Of a DNA stretch of 64,000 bases, positions 62,733 to 64,000 are shown piece by piece (position 1 is the stretch's first letter; the number at the start of each line of letters is the position of its first letter). Source of the DNA: Mycobacterium branderi (lineage in GTDB: Bacteria; Actinomycetota; Actinomycetes; Mycobacteriales; Mycobacteriaceae). The stretch spans positions 3,224,001 to 3,288,000 of the forward strand of contig NZ_AP022606.1 of the NCBI RefSeq assembly GCF_010728725.1. Direction: 5' to 3'. The position numbers and the translations under genes were made by a program. A model generated the notes under the pieces. It was not told the origin of the DNA, did no database searches, and saw only the letters and a list, made by a program, of their open reading frames with translations.

Positions 62733-64000
62733 TCACCCGCCTCGGGCTTCGATCATCGCCGAGCGGTTGATTTTGGTGGCCGCGGTGCGGGGTATCTGGT
62801 CGACGAACTCGACCGTCTTGGGCACCTTGTAGGCGGCGAGCCGGGTTTTCGCGAAGTCGATCACCTGCTGCTCGGACAGCGGCGCGGTGGCTTGCACGAC
62901 GGCGTGCACCCGTCGGCCCCACTGCGGATCGGAGAGCCCGATCACGACGACGTCGGCGATCTGGTCATGTTCGGCGAGTGCGCATTCCACTTCTGCCGGA
63001 AAGACATTGGCGCCGCCGGTGATGATCATGTCGGCGCGGCGGTCGGCGACGTAGAGGTAGCCGTCGGCGTCAAGGTGGCCGATGTCGCCGGCGGACCGGA
63101 ACCCGTCGGGTGTCGACGGCAGCGGCGGCGCCCCGCCCAGGTAGCGGTAGCCGGCGCTCATCGGCGCCCGGAGGTAGATCTCGCCGAGCTCGCCGGGCGG
63201 CAGCGTATTGCCCTGCGGGTCGAGGATCCGGATCTCGGTGTCCCGGAAGCCGCGACCGACACTGCCGGGGTGGGCCAGCCACTCGTCGCCGCGCAGCGCG
63301 GTGAGCCCGAGGTTCTCGGTCATCCCGTAGGCCATCACGATCTGTTCGGGGGACAGCAGGTGAAACCAGGTATGCATCAGCGCGTGCGGCATCACCGCGG
63401 CGCCCGCCAGGATCCACACCACGCTGGACAGGTCGCGGGTTTTTATGCCGGGCAGCGCGGCGATGCGGCTCAGCATCGTCGGTGTGGCGGTGAAGTTGGT
63501 GATCCGATAGCGTTCGATCGCGTCGACAACCATTGCGGCGTCGAACTTTTCCAAGACCACCAGCCGGTCGCCGCCCAACAGGTTGTTCAGCGGGGCGAAG
63601 CCGTTGGTGTGGTACATCGGCCCGGGCACCAGGATGGTCTGCGGCAGGTCCACCGAAGTCCAGGCCGCCAGAAACGGTGTGGACAGCAGCGGCGTCCACA
63701 GCGCCGGCGCCAGGTTCAGGATCACTTTGGGCAGGCCGGTCGACCCGCTGCTGCAGATGCCGTTGACGGTGGGGGAAACGACGGCGGGCAGCGGCTCGTC
63801 GGATTGGTCTTTGGCTTTGGACGCCAACTTCTCCCGGCTTTGTTCGTCGACAACGACGGCCGCGTCGATCACGCCGAGCACGCGGGAGCGTTCCCAGTCG
63901 GGCAGATCCCAGCGCATCGGGACGGGGACTGCGCCGAGCTTCCAACAGCCCAGTGCGGCCAGGACCAGTTCCTGGGAATTCGGAATGGCCAGCGCGACAA
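62733..64000 (-). CDS. AMP-dependent acyl-CoA synthetase (5' end outside window)
   Basis: This is an adenylate-forming ligase of the acyl-CoA synthetase family. The frame is open to the right edge (residues upstream of the ATG at 63917 continue with VALAIPNSQELVLAALG), so the start lies beyond the window. Visible motifs are SSGSTGLPK (P-loop), YGMTENLGLTAL, the RSAGDIGHLD hinge, and TAATKINRSA with the catalytic lysine near the C-terminus. The P-loop has SGSTGLPK, not the SGSTR-P seen in the neighbouring FAAL, so CoA ester formation is more likely. The substrate is not predictable; fatty, aryl or sterol-derived acids are all used by relatives. It may or may not belong to the lipopeptide pathway. 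Confidence 0.88.
   Translation of the reverse strand, partial: VALAIPNSQELVLAALGCWKLGAVPVPMRWDLPDWERSRVLGVIDAAVVVDEQSREKLASKAKDQSDEPLPAVVSPTVNGICSSGSTGLPKVILNLAPALWTPLLSTPFLAAWTSVDLPQTILVPGPMYHTNGFAPLNNLLGGDRLVVLEKFDAAMVVDAIERYRITNFTATPTMLSRIAALPGIKTRDLSSVVWILAGAAVMPHALMHTWFHLLSPEQIVMAYGMTENLGLTALRGDEWLAHPGSVGRGFRDTEIRILDPQGNTLPPGELGEIYLRAPMSAGYRYLGGAPPLPSTPDGFRSAGDIGHLDADGYLYVADRRADMIITGGANVFPAEVECALAEHDQIADVVVIGLSDPQWGRRVHAVVQATAPLSEQQVIDFAKTRLAAYKVPKTVEFVDQIPRTAATKINRSAMIEARGG

Overview
The window looks like a chromosomal segment of a mycobacterium. The DNA is GC-rich. It carries an HtpG very close to my recollection of M. tuberculosis Rv2299c, a Mas/Pks5-type iterative polyketide synthase, an FAAL-class FadD enzyme, and VapBC-type and YoeB-type toxin-antitoxin genes. 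I cannot name the species from this sequence alone.

Layout. Positions 1-25141 hold two co-directional NRPS genes. Gene 1 is cut by the left edge and ends in an epimerase at 15812. Gene 2 overlaps it by 14 bp and ends at 25141 with an unusual C-T didomain that lacks an adenylation domain and a thioesterase. Next comes a convergent ICMT/PEMT-type methyltransferase, then an operon of MbtH-like protein (26425), a six-module NRPS of 7603 aa with a starter condensation domain and a terminal reductase (26674-49485), and a TauD/SyrP-like dioxygenase (to 50458). On the minus strand follow a truncated YoeB-like toxin, VapC, VapB and a second methyltransferase paralogous to the first. Then come a KS-AT-DH-ER-KR-ACP polyketide synthase (52313-58645, minus), htpG (minus), a fatty-acyl-AMP ligase (plus) and an acyl-CoA synthetase cut by the right edge (minus).

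How the parts may work together (inference): the PKS and FAAL would make and activate an acyl chain. The starter C domain of the 7603-aa NRPS would transfer it to the first amino acid, and the chain would be released reductively as an aldehyde or alcohol after six residues, two of them epimerised. Genes 1 and 2 add at least six more amino-acid-activating modules, two with threonine-like codes. The dioxygenase and one or both methyltransferases are candidate tailoring enzymes. The module count exceeds that of the glycopeptidolipid tetrapeptide system, so this may be an uncharacterised lipopeptide locus.

Sequence quality and evolution. Genes 1 and 2 contain near-identical direct repeats: a 3.16-kb module repeated about 2.2 times, and a 1.8-kb A-domain cassette present twice. 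Every frameshift in these genes lies in a homopolymer inside these repeats, so they are probably assembly or polishing errors. The repeats also have strongly C-depleted third codon positions compared with their flanks, and their 3' ends stop at the carrier-protein core motif. This points to recent A-domain cassette exchange or gene conversion.
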